This document shows, in pieces, positions 44,591-55,055 of a stretch of 64,000 nt of DNA. Both the position numbers and the translations under genes were made by a program. The notes beneath the pieces are model-generated. The model ran no database searches. It worked only from the letters and a program-made list of their open reading frames with translations, and was not told where the DNA came from. Positions within the stretch are counted from its first letter, which is position 1. The number at the start of each line of letters is the position of its first letter. Origin of the DNA: Symbiodinium natans (taxonomy: Eukaryota > Sar > Dinophyceae > Suessiales > Symbiodiniaceae); NCBI GenBank assembly GCA_905221605.1, contig CAJNDS010001802.1, positions 339,501 through 403,500 on the forward strand, written 5' to 3'.

Positions 44591-44810
44591 AGCAAGTGTG
44601 GGGGTTGATGCTCTAGGCTGCAGTGCTGTCTGAAGGAGCTCCTCTCGTCCTCGTGGGACGGGCCTGAGGTTGCGGCTTCATGTTCATTCGCAGGTCCATG
44701 ACTTTTAGTAAGCTTCGCCCAAAGTTCAAAAAGTGAGGCGAGCAGATGTTGGTCAGGGGTCTTGTGGAGCGCTGCTCGTAAATTAAGGCATTCATGTCTT
44801 GTTTTGCCAG

Positions 44811-44876
44811 GCACAGCTTTCCCGGCTCTCGGTGGTGGTTGACGAGCTGCTGAACAAGTTGGACGTGCCCGCCTGA
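44811..44876 (+). CDS. Last exon of an unrecognised gene
   Basis: After the acceptor GCCAG, a 22-codon exon reads AQLSRLSVVVDELLNKLDVP and Ala, then TGA; it looks like an amphipathic C-terminal helix. Other candidate exons of the same or another gene are at about 41293-41355 (CQIYGLQDTPRFPCAVGAGG) and about 42913-42975 (TMRSEYFLRWRLQALVCG). No family is recognised. The gene occupies some part of 39.9-44.9 kb, most of which is repeats and introns. Confidence 0.45.
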   Translation, partial: AQLSRLSVVVDELLNKLDVPA

Positions 44877-46380
44877 TCGTGATGGGGTTCGTCTATGAGG
44901 ATTGAAACTGCGAGCCCGAGTCTTGGATGAAGCCTGGCTTGAAGCCTGGCTACACTCGGCATATTCGACACACCCATGCCCCCTCCATGCATTGGTCTCT
45001 TGCTTCTCCTGAAGTTTGTGTTTTTGGCATGGCCCTCCTTAGAAAGTTGGGCCGGCCAACGACAGGTCTGCGTCTGGCCGGTTGCTGTTGTGGAATGGAT
45101 CTTGCTTGGTGTTTTGGTGACGATGCTGCTGCAATGATGATAAATTTCGCTCCAGCCAAGCTGAAGCAACTGTGAGGATTCGCAGACTTCCACATGAGAT
45201 TTCTGAGCGGCAGGGCCGTTGATGGTGCGGACTTGTCCGTCTTCCTGCATGTGGCAGCAGCTTTTGTAGCGTTTGAGGCATCGTGCGCGCCCGGGTCGCG
45301 TGTCACCGTGTACCGTTCCAGCTCCGCGGCAGACTGTTGTGGTCGATGCTGTTGTTCTCGAGACCTTTACATCAAGCCCTGATTGGCCCAAAGCCTCGAA
45401 CAACACCAGCGGCAAGACTGGTTGGCAGGTACGGGGCGCCGCGCCGAATCTGGCCCGGGGCCCCTCTGAGAGGGAGTCGGCCGTTCTTCCGTTGGGTTAA
45501 GGGCACAGGAAGGGTCGGTTTTGGGTGTTGCAGATCGTCATGCCGAGCCCTGCTCGGGGCAAGGCGCGAGGCCCGAATTTCCCCTGAATCCTCCCGCCAT
45601 GCAGGCTGATCTTGCAGAGTGAACGGGAGAGGAGACTGTCGACATTGGGTAGTTCTAGGTTTTAAGGCCTTTGAACTATACACGCGCACACTCCTGCATT
45701 CCGAAGTCTGAATTCCGCAAGAACCGTTCAAGCCCCCAGCGCACACCTTCAAGTCCATCCAAGTCCCCCAAAATCCGAAACCCTGAGCCCTGAACCGTAA
45801 ACGCCCCCAAGGCCGCGGCAGCAGGCCGGCAGTCAGGTCTCCGCAATAGAGGCGCCATGGTGTTGAGCACGGATTAAGAGCTGGGCCTTGGGGGCTATTA
45901 CGGTTTAAAAGGTTTATAGGGTTTGGGGTGATAATTATAAGGCCTATAAGGGTTCATGGTGATCCGATGCCTGAGGCTTCGGGGCCCTTGGGATGACAGA
46001 ACTCGCGTCCCAAGCCGTAGGCTGCGACGACGTCCTGAACCAGGCCGGTTGGGGGACCTCGAGTTTGGCTTTGGTGTTCCTCAAGTGTTGGACCCGCCCA
46101 AACCCAAGCCTGAGCAGCGAAACCTTCGCCTGCCCAAATGCATGCTTGTCTGCCAGCTTGGCTCAAGGCTTCCTTGCACGGAACCATTGGAGCTGCCCAG
46201 GTGCAGGTACATGCGCCGCTGTCAAGCGCCGTAGGCCCTGTAGCGTTGGGCAGGTGCCTTTCGGGTAATCCCCTCTGTAGTCAAACTGTGGGTGCCTTAG
46301 AGATACCCTGTGGCCCCATGTCTTAAGTTGCTTTCCGTCTGCTAGAGACCCTAAGAAACCCTAAGCCATAAACCGAACAG
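44877..46380. other. Gap before the second PPR gene
   Basis: Overlapping open frames on both strands, none with a recognisable motif. A frame from 45993 (MTELASQAVGCDDVLNQAGW) could be a 5' exon of the PPR gene, but nothing confirms it. Confidence 0.35.
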
Positions 46381-49300
46381 ATCGGAAGACGACTGTAGGG
46401 AGAGCCTGAAGCTCCTGGCCGAGCTCCGCCTTGGAGCGAACCTTTGCGTCCAGGGAAGTTATCCCCCTTGAAAGCGGATGGGCAGCGAGCCCTCCCCGGA
46501 TGCTGAAGCCCATCGATGCCCTCTACTGTACGACGATCAAGGCTGCGGGCAAGAACTGGCAGCTGGCCCTTCTCCTGTGACTTGGCAGAGTCAGTGGGCG
46601 CAAGCCGAAAGGACAGCCTGTTTTACTGGCAGCAGGCCTTTGGCTCAGAAGCCTCGGCTTCCCCCCCCGTTACCTCTTACGCTGGCTCCTTAGTCCTTCG
46701 TACCCCAACTCATGGTCCGGACCTTTTCGAGGGAAGGAGCCCAAGAAGCCCAAGGAGCCCGACAAACCCATTCAGAGAGCTACCCTTTTTAAGGTTCAGG
46801 GTTTTTGAGGGCTTTAGGCGTTTTAAAGGTGTTAAAGGTCTCAAGGGTTTTAGGGGTTTAGGGCAGTTGAGGGTTTACAGGGCTTGATTCAGAGAACCCT
46901 TGAGGTTCCTGGAGGTGGGAGAGCGCCAGCTGCCGTACGATGTGCTGTCCTTCGGGGCCGCCGTCAAGGCCTCTCAGAAAAAAGATATCAGCGGCCGAAA
47001 AAGGGTTTTAGGATCGGGCTCTGGCCCTTGTAAACCCGCAAGCCTATCGGGCTCTAGGATCTTAGGATCTTCGGGTTTTTTGGGGAGGTTTGCGCCTCTG
47101 CCGGGCGTTGGCAGCTGGCGCTGTGGCTTCTGTGACTTGGCGCAGAAGGGCAGTGATGTAGTGGCTTAGGGCAGGTAGGCCTTTATTCTGTTTCCGGATG
47201 TGGGTTTCTAGCCAGCAATTGAGAGCTCCCAGCGGAAGGATCTTAGAAAGGCATGCTTGCCTAAGCCGATGTCGTGGATGTTCAGGACGCAGATGACAGA
47301 AGAGCAGCTCCGAGGAAATGCCATCGTGTGCCTCAGCTTTGCACCTTTTCAGGGCTTAGCCGAGACCCGCAACCCTAACGTCGGGGTGATGCATGTCAGG
47401 GGCATCTAGAGAACATGTCTGCCCCGGGTTCGAGAGGGAGTCAGAAGCACAAGTGTGCTTTTAGAGCCGGTTGGCTTCCCGAAGCACTACTGGAATCCTT
47501 GTCCACAGCTGCTCAGAGGTGCAGCGCAGCCATCACAGCCTGCACTCGAGGCCGGGGGGGTCCCTGGCCACCGGCTTCTTACCATCACACCTCGGAAGCC
47601 AGGCGAACACTGGCCGGATGCTGTGGCTCTCTTCGAGGGGATGAAGAGCCAGCAGGCGGCCCCTGCTCCTGTGCGATCGCAATGCCTCTGTCGTCATCTG
47701 CTGGATTCTCAAATTCTCCGACTTCCTCGCGTTTTGCCTTCCTGTCCATTTCTTACTTCTTGCCTCTGCCATGGCGCAGGTACAGAGCGACATCGTTGCT
47801 TGCAATGCGGCCATGGCGGCTTTCGGGTGCCTTCGACAGGAGTAAGGGAACGGTGGAGCGTATGGAGTTTTTGCAGCGTTCTGAATATGCAGTAGGGTTC
47901 ATATCAAAGTTTTGTTGAATGTACAAAGGTCTCTTGGACGGTGCACGTATGTGTTTTCTGAGGATACTGAGTAAGAGCAACCCTACTTCAATTGAGGGTG
48001 TTCAGGTTTTAAACCCTAAACCCTAACACCTAAACCCTAAGCCCTAAGCCCTAAGCCCTATAAACCCTAAGACCAGGGCTGGTGGCTGCTGGCTGCACTC
48101 CTTACAAATGCTGTCTGGGGCGGCGAGCAGCCACAGCTTCGGGACCGCTATCAGCGCCCCGGTTGATCTGATTGCAGGGGTACTTAGCTTCTTCTTCTTC
48201 TTCTTATTATTTTTTGTTTATGGTTATTATTATTATTATTATAGCTTTCGCCCTGGCCCAGGCGCCTGCCAAGGTGCCACGCAGTGGGAGGCTGCACTGC
48301 ATCTGCTCCCTTCGGCTGAGACGCGAAGTGAGCCGACGCTCGGAGCCAGATCTTCGCGCAAGAGATGCCTTCAAGCAATTGACAGGTTTAGGGTTTAGGG
48401 TTTAGGGCTTAGGGTTTACTCCGATGTCCCTTACGAGACGCAAGGATCTGCCGTCCCGTTGCAGTGCTGGTAGCGTGCTTGCGTTCGATTTTCTTAACCA
48501 GGCAGCAAGACAGCCCAGGCCCCGAGCAAACGTACAAGAAACGCCATAGGAATTTCTCTTTGCGGCTACTGAAATTGCCTTTCCAGGAATGCCTTCATGT
48601 ACAGCGCGGCCATCAGCTCCTGCGCGAAAGGCACGGCCTGGCAACTGGCGATTTGGTTGCCGCCAGGTCGCAGGTCTCGGGGTTCGGTTGGGTTCGGTTG
48701 CAGAAAACTTTACAGCGCCCTAGATCGTCAGAGTGGTTTAGGCAAAAGGAAACGGAAGAGTGCGAGCTGCATCGGCATTCCGCCGCCAAGGGTTTGGTGA
48801 GTTGTTCAGAAAGCCAGAAGTGTTCAAATCACGTTTTTCCCAGTATGGCCAGGCTGTAGGCAAGGTCTTGGTACATGTTTAGTCCGACACACGTAATTAG
48901 GGCGGAGCCCCAAACCCTTCCAGCAAACCTACAGGCTGTCAGAGATGCAGCTTTCGAGGCCAGATGCATGTGTTGTTAGGGCTTCCCACAAGAGGCCCCA
49001 AGCCCCTAACCCTGGCGTGCAGCAGCTTTCAAGGGGGCGACGTGAGCGGAGGAAAGCCCCACGACCTGAGACCCAAAGCCCTATGACCTGGGCCCCAGAG
49101 CCCCAAACAGTCAACTCGGTTCAGCTGCAGAAGTGTGCTCGGGGAGTGCCTCCTAAAACCTACAATCCATGCCGGTAGTTTGGGGAAGGAGTTTGGGGTG
49201 GGGGCGGGTCAACCCGAGCCTCGCAGGCTGAAGAGCAGCCTCGTAGCGCACAATGCGGCCCTTGCTGCATGTGTCCCGACTTCCGAGCAGCTGCTGTGTT

Positions 49301-51650
49301 TGGGAGTGCTGGATTTAGGTTCTAGGCAAGGTAGGATCCCAACAGAACAAAGGGAGCAAGCAAAAGCCTCAAGGTGAGCATGACGGCCAATGGCAGCGTG
49401 CTCTGTTTTTCCTGGATGCCATCCAACATGAGCAGCTGCGGAGCAACATCATTACCCATTCCTCCGCCATCAACGCGTGTGCCAAATGTGGGCAGTGGCA
49501 AGAGGCCCTGCGCTTGTTTGCAGACCTGCCACGGCTCCGAATTTCTTCGAACATCGTGGCCTATGGTGCGGTCTCTTGGCTGTCCAAGCAGCTCGTGTAA
49601 TCGGGAAGTCCTTAGCACGCAACTGCGATTTAGGATAGTTCGAGGCTTACAGCTCCCAACACTCAAAACTAAGACCCCCAGACCTTGAAACCCTAGGAAG
49701 TTTCAGGTTGTGGCAGCCTGCTCCGAAGTCTCCGAGTGGAAGCAAGCACTGGCCATGCTCGGGCAGCTGGAGACACAGGCCCTGCGGATGAATTCGGTCG
49801 TGTGCAACGTGGCTCGGAGCATTTAGGTTCCAAAACCTAAAAACCCCCGATCCCTCAACAACCTTCAACAACAACCCTACACTGTTTTATACAAACCTGA
49901 CCCAGGCGGCTATCAGTGCATGTGAAAGAGCTGGGAGGTGGCAAGAGGCCATCAGCCTGTTCGAGGCTATGGAAGCAAGGCTCGCAACACCCTTGATGTT
50001 TCCAGGGTTGCAGGAGTTGGGCTTGGCAGTTCCTTTTGGCAAACTCCGCCCGCCGATGCTCTGGGCGCGAGGTACTCCCTTTGAGACGCCCGTAAACACA
50101 GCCTAATCTTGAAGCCTCCCAGCCTTCAGCCCACTCCTCGGCATCGGAGAGGCGTCTGGCGCCAGATCGGTTTAGCGGCAGCAGCGTTGCAGCCGCCTTG
50201 GTGGCGTCGGGGAAAGGGCGCGACCCTGAGAGACTCATGACGGTGCTGGTGGGGAGCATTGGAATGTTGAGCTAGGTTTGCCCATGTCATGATCTGTGGC
50301 CAGATGCTACAGCGCTACAGCTTGTTGCAGGTTCAGGGTTTTAGGGTTCAGAGTTCGGGGCTCGAGCAGAATTGGGTGCCAGCGGCCAGATGCACAGAGC
50401 ATTCCATGATATTCCATGCAAGTTCAGAATGCAGGGTGCACGATCGTTTCTGAAGCCCGAGTTTTCAACAACCGACTCAAGAGCCCCAACGATGTATACC
50501 TCGAAGGATGAAGAGTTTGGCAGTTAAGCACGAAGCTTTTACCAAAAGAAACAGTCCACCAACTCCAAGCCTCAGAACAACGAGGCCCAATGCCTTGTCG
50601 GCTCAGATTTCGTGCAAACTCCCTGCTCAGCAAGGCTGGAGACGCATCACTTGCTTTCCCAGTTGGAGGAGCGCGCCGTGCAAAACGAGGCGATGGAGAG
50701 CAGGGTCCATGCACATGGGTCTGTAGTTCTGAGTAGGATGATGAGTAAACCGAGCAAACGACGCTCCCCAGTGTTCATCACCAAGTATGGGGCGGGCGGC
50801 GCCTCAGCCCTCAACCCTCAAGAAGGCTGGACCAGGCAATTTCCCGATCAACTTAGCATTGAGGAGACGCTATGACCAAGTTCCAAACAACGTGCTCTCC
50901 TATTCTCCGGAGTCCTCTGCAACCTGAGCTGCGCAAACGCTCACTGACGCACAGTTCTGCGTCTCAGCAGATTTTGGGCTCTCTCATGCGTGAGGTGATC
51001 ACCTACAGCGGGCTGGTCAACGCCTGCTCGAAACGACAGGACCTCTTTTGAGCACACTCAGTAGATGCAGTGTGGTTCGGCAGGATCCACGGGCGGGTTT
51101 GTGTGATGTTGGTCATTTTAACGCTACGCGACCCGCCTCGGCCTGGCCCAGCCAGCGCTGCACCTGTGCCAGCGTCATTCCTGGTGGGGGGGGGGGGTGG
51201 GGGGGGGGGGGGGGGGGGTGGGGGGGGGGTGGGGGGTTGGCCAGGAGGCAGTACGCAAGTGGTCCGGTGGACGGCCCAAGGCCTCGGCGGATTACTCGAG
51301 ATCCGCGTGTGGTGGTCTGGCAAGTGCTGTTCTGCCCCATCTGGCCATATGGAGGAGTGGCAGTCGGCATTGTCGTGGCTGCTTTTGGTGGGCAGCAAAG
51401 GCTTCTGCTTCAATACCATTGCAGCCTGGACCTTACCCAGACCCTGAGACGTGCCAGACAGAATCTGCTCCGACTCTGGGTCAGAGAGGCTTCGCTTCAT
51501 GCTGGAACGTGCCGGAGCCAGTTCAATGGGGTAGGAAGCAGCTAGCTAGCAAAGAAGCTTCATGCAGATGCCCTCCATCTATGAATGTATGCTGTTTTTC
51601 GAGGTCAATGCCGCCATCTCCGCTTGTTGCAGCCTTCGCTGGGAGTGGCC
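46381..51650 (+). CDS. Pentatricopeptide repeat protein, highly fragmented gene
   Basis: At least 14 short + strand exons each carry a piece of the PPR pattern: about 46381-46455 (CRESLKLLAELRLGAN), 46499-46577 (LYCTTIKAAGKNWQLALLL), 46902-46986 (LPYDVLSFGAAVKASQK), 47130-47148 (RWQLALWLL), 47519-47555 (SAAITACTRG), 47600-47665 (HWPDAVALFEGMKSQQ), 47780-47836 (VQSDIVACNAAMAAFG), 48266-48330 (CQGATQWEAALHLLPSA), 48592-48665 (FMYSAAISSCAKGTAWQLA), 49228-49300 (LVAHNAALAAC), 49375-49565 (ITHSSAINACAKCGQWQEAL), 49705-49823 (ACSEVSEWKQALAMLGQLE), 49908-49990 (QAAISACERAGRWQEAISLF), 50994-51045 (EVITYSGLVNACSKRQ), 51345-51415 (EEWQSALSWLLLVGS) and 51600-51650 (EVNAAISACCSLRWEW). Likely an organelle RNA-binding protein. 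The product may be one gene or two, and frame continuity between most exons was not established. Confidence 0.75.
48009..48073. repeat. (CCCTAAA/CCCTAAG)n tract
   Basis: About nine units at the 3' end of a PPR intron. A (TTTAGGG)n tract of four units begins at 48385, next to the end of the following PPR exon region, giving the usual inverse arrangement around an exon. Confidence 0.93.
48188..48243. repeat. (CTT)n-(ATT)n pyrimidine/AT tract before a PPR exon
   Basis: A CTTCTT run then a TTATTATTATTATAG run directly precede the CQGATQWEAAL exon region. A very similar tract lies at 60345-60429, ending in TTCTTCTTCTTGCAG before another exon. Confidence 0.85.
51113..51292. mobile_element. Dispersed element with G-rich core, copy 3 (180 bp)
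   Basis: The left end (CATTTTAACGCTACGCGACC, then CGCCTCGGCCTGGCCCAGC) and the right end (GGCCCAAGGCCTCGGCGGAT) are identical over about 38 and 20 bp to copy 1 at 16073. The core, 51184-51237, is almost pure G with T breaks. It lies in an intron of the second PPR gene. Confidence 0.72.
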
Positions 51651-51950
51651 GGGCTGCGAGGTCTCTGACTTGTAGCATCCAAGGAAGGGCATGGAGTCAC
51701 GTGGGCAGACCATGAATTTGGTTTCCTCTCCCAGGTGGGCGCTGCTACTCCTCACCGAGGCTGCTTGCACGAAGGCCTCGAGCCGCAGCTGCACATCCGT
51801 TCATGATCAGCGATCACCACGAGAGTGCAATGTGTGTTGCTGGTTGCGTGGTATCGCGTGGTCGTGCACTGTCGTGCACTGCAGCCATTTGGTGTCAGCA
51901 GCTAGGAGTACAGCTGAAAGCCGTCTTTTGCACAGAGCCGCTTGGTCGAA

Positions 51951-53789
51951 ATGCTCGCCCCAGCATTCTCCTTTGCGGCCTCGACTCCAGTCGCTCGAAG
52001 CCTGCAAGCGCAGAGCTTGGCGGAACCCGCAAAGCAATCTGCGCCTGGCAGCGCCCAACAGCCTGGAGCAACCCCGTCTTTCCTGGCGATGGCTGGGATC
52101 GCCGGCTTGGCAGGCCTGGCCCAGCGCACGAAGGCCACCAAGGCCACCAAGGCCAAGTTGACGGCTCGCAGATTCTCCTTTCAGATGCCCCAGATGCCCT
52201 TCATGCCACCACCGGACAAGAAGACCGTGATCATTACCGGAGCCTCGTCTGGCCTTGGCCTGGCTGCAGCTAAGGAGCTGGCAGCAACGGGGGAGTGGTA
52301 TGTCATCATGGCCTGCCGGGACTTCCAGAAGGCCGAGAAGGCAGCCAAGGAAGCGGGCATGTTTGCAGATTCCTATGAGGTGCTCCACTGCGACCTGGCC
52401 TCCAACCGCAGCGTTCGTCACTTTGTGGAGGGATTCCACGCTTTGAACAGGCCCCTGGATGCACTTGTGTGCAATGCGGCCGTGTACTTCCCCAATGCGC
52501 ACAAGCCGGGAATCTTCCTCCCGGGCCTTTTCGCAGGAGAGGGCCCTCGATATTCTGCCGATGGCCATGAGCTCAGCTTCGCGGCGAACTACCTCGGACA
52601 CTTTCTGCTGTGCAACCTGCTTCTCGAAGACCTGAAGCGCAGCACGGTCAAGCCCGCACGGTGCGTTATCCTGGGCACAGTCACAGCGACCGTGAATGGC
52701 GCGGAGTTGGGAGGAATGATCCCTCCGCTCGCGCATGTTGGGAACTTCGAGGGGCTGGAAAAGGGCATGAAGGCACCCGTGTCCATGCTTGATGCGCATG
52801 AGTTCAATGGTGCCAAAGCCTACAAGGACAGCAAGGTCTGTGATGTGATGCTCATGAAGGAGTTGCACCGCCGGTATCATGACCAGACGGGCATCGTCTT
52901 TACCTCCCTCTACCCAGGATGCATCGCAGAGACTGGGCTCTTCAGGGAGCACTACCCACTGTTCCAGCATCTCTTCCCGGCCTTCCACAAGTCCGTCACC
53001 CGCGCCTACGTCAGCCAAGAGGAGGCAGGCAAGCGCCTGGCAGCATGTGCTCCCTGCATATGAAATGTTATGTTGTTTTCTATTTTTCTATATTGTATTC
53101 CTGTGTAGGGCTTTGGTTCCCTAGTGTGTGGGGGGTCACACGTTGCTTCTTTGGGGTCTTCAAGCAAGCAGAGGCTTACCCCAGACCTCACACACCACCA
53201 AACCCCTAAGGTGGGGTTAGGGGAGTTCTTCGGATTTTGTTTTGTGCTTTGGGGTTTGGTGTTGTGTTGGGAGGTGCTTTGGTTTTGGAATTCTATTTGG
53301 AATTTCGGCGTGGGATTTGGGAGGTGCTTTGTGTTTTTTTTGGATCGTGTCATGGAGCATGGGGTTAGCTTGTCGGGTGTGCTTTGTGCATTGTGGGTTT
53401 GGAAGGGTTGATTTAGCAGGCGGGTTGAGAAATGGGGTGAAAGCGTACGGGTGGGGGTGGGGTCGGGAAATGAGTGTGCGGTCTGGGGCCAGCCACTGCT
53501 TTCGCCCTTAAGTGGAGAGAGCGGACCGCGTGCTGAGAGAGTTCACACCGAGGTTGCGGATGAGCGGTATGCGACCTCCGGCTCCTACTACAGCTGGGGA
53601 GGTGAGGCAGGAACGGGAGGAAGTGGAGGCAAGGATGCGGTGGAGAACAAGGACAAAGAGCTGGACTGGTTCATGAACTATGGCAGCTTCCGCACACTTT
53701 CCGTCGACGAGATCGGGGGAGAGGCTGCTGATGACGCCCGATGCCAGAAGTTGTGGGATCTCAGTGAGAGGCTTGTGCAGACCAGATAG
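51951..53789 (+). CDS. POR: Light-dependent NADPH:protochlorophyllide oxidoreductase
   Basis: Reduces protochlorophyllide to chlorophyllide in the plastid, using light and NADPH. Two exons, 51951-53042 and 53553-53789, join in frame over a GC-AG intron to give about 442 residues. The NADPH site TGASSGLG is at about residues 96-103, CNAA follows the fourth strand, and the catalytic Tyr-Lys pair is in AYKDSK (about Y291, K295). The C-terminal exon ([13 protein letters not shown], then [13 protein letters not shown]) matches the POR tail. The first 85 or so residues ([20 protein letters not shown], then a hydrophobic [14 protein letters not shown] and a KATKATKAK stretch) look like a plastid-targeting region. 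ATG 51951 is the first ATG after the in-frame TGA at 51915. The long, little-interrupted coding exon contrasts with its neighbours, which may mean recent retroposition or simply strong expression (inference). Confidence 0.95.
53043..53552 (+). other. GC-AG intron of the POR gene
   Basis: Starts GCATGTGC after CTGGCA and ends CACACCGAG before GTTGCGGATG. Without splicing the frame stops at 53063, losing the POR C-terminus. T/G-rich throughout, with GGGGTTTGG-like words but no perfect TTTAGGG array. Confidence 0.88.
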
Positions 53790-55055
53790 GAGCTGCTTGG
53801 AGAAAATGAGAAGATGTGGATGCAGGTGTCGATGCTTGCCATACGACGCCTGAACATCAACACATCCCCCTTTTTAATGTCTGAATTCGGTGCCAAAACC
53901 ACGTTTCCGAGCTTCGGCTTGTTTCAAGATTGGGAGCTCGGCCGCCCCCCGTGAGCGGCCGGCCTCCTTGGCGTGTGGCCTGTGGCCGCTTTCTGCCTCT
54001 GCGCAGCGCCGCCGTTTCAAGTGGTTTTTGAAGCTCGGCCCGGCTACGGCCATGGCCTCCAGTCACCTGCAACTGTGTGTTCGAGGTCTGTATACCCCAC
54101 TACCAGTAGCACTATTATATGTGAAGTGCCCCGAAGCCTTCCGGATGCAGGTGCTGTGCACATCTTTGCACCCTGCAGCAGTGCATGCAGGCATTGCCTG
54201 TCTCGCGCCTGCTGCTTTTGCGCCACAGTATTTGATTCATAAACTCCAGCCGTAGGCGCTCGCAACGAGCAAAAGGCCATGAGTGAAGACGTTCGTCCAT
54301 GCACTGCTGGAACCTGACCAAACTTAGTGAGAATCTCTTCGGCCCTTTACTAACATACAAGTTTCCTCCTTGCCATAGCCGCAGCTGCAGCCTTAATGGC
54401 TGCAGCCTTAATGGCTGTGTTTTGGTGGCTCGTCTCGTGACTTGGCCCAGGCAGAGGGCTTGGCATTAGGCCACGCCCTCGGCAGCCTGCGGGACGTCGG
54501 CCACTGGCAGCGAGGCAGATGTCGGGTTCTTGTGCAGAAGCTGGCCATGTAGGTTCCGCATCAGCAGAGAAGGTGATGGTGGGAACTCGTGCGCACAGCC
54601 TTGGAGTTTGACCCCTCTGTTCTATTCCGTGCTTGGTCAACACACGTTTCGGGTTTTCGGGGCTAGGGTTGGACACAGTTTCATGTCTTGGAGTCTACGA
54701 CTTTCACGGTTTTGGCTCTTGGCGAGATATTGCCCCTGTTGTGACGCTTGGGTTCAGGCTGCCATTTGGTGCAGGAGCCCGCGTTTGTGCCGTTGTAGGG
54801 GGTGAGGGCTTCGCAGAAGCGGCTTGAGAGGATGATCTGAAACCTGGAAGTGCGTGCCCTTGCGTGCTTCGAGGTGCATGGAGAGCTCCAAGTGGGGTCA
54901 AAAATGGCAAGACATCAGTCGACATGAGTGCTTCTGTCCTTACTTGGGGGTCCTGGGCCCCGAATTCCACCGAAGTCCTGAACCCTAAGCCCCACACCCT
55001 GAACCCTAAACCCTAAACCCCAAACCCTAAACCCTAAACCCCCTGAACCTTGAAG
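53790..55055. other. Gap after POR with a possible PPR remnant
   Basis: No firm gene. A frame at about 54447-54550 reads AEGLALGHALGSLRDVGHWQ, then VLVQKLAM and TAG, faintly PPR-like (HWQ.. helix), and could be a remnant or an exon. A (CCCTAAA)n tract lies at 54980-55044. Confidence 0.35.

Noticed and set aside
51807-53018. 403-residue minus-strand open frame opposite POR
   Set aside because: It mirrors the strongly conserved POR exon on the + strand and has no motif of its own; it is a shadow of GC-rich codon use.
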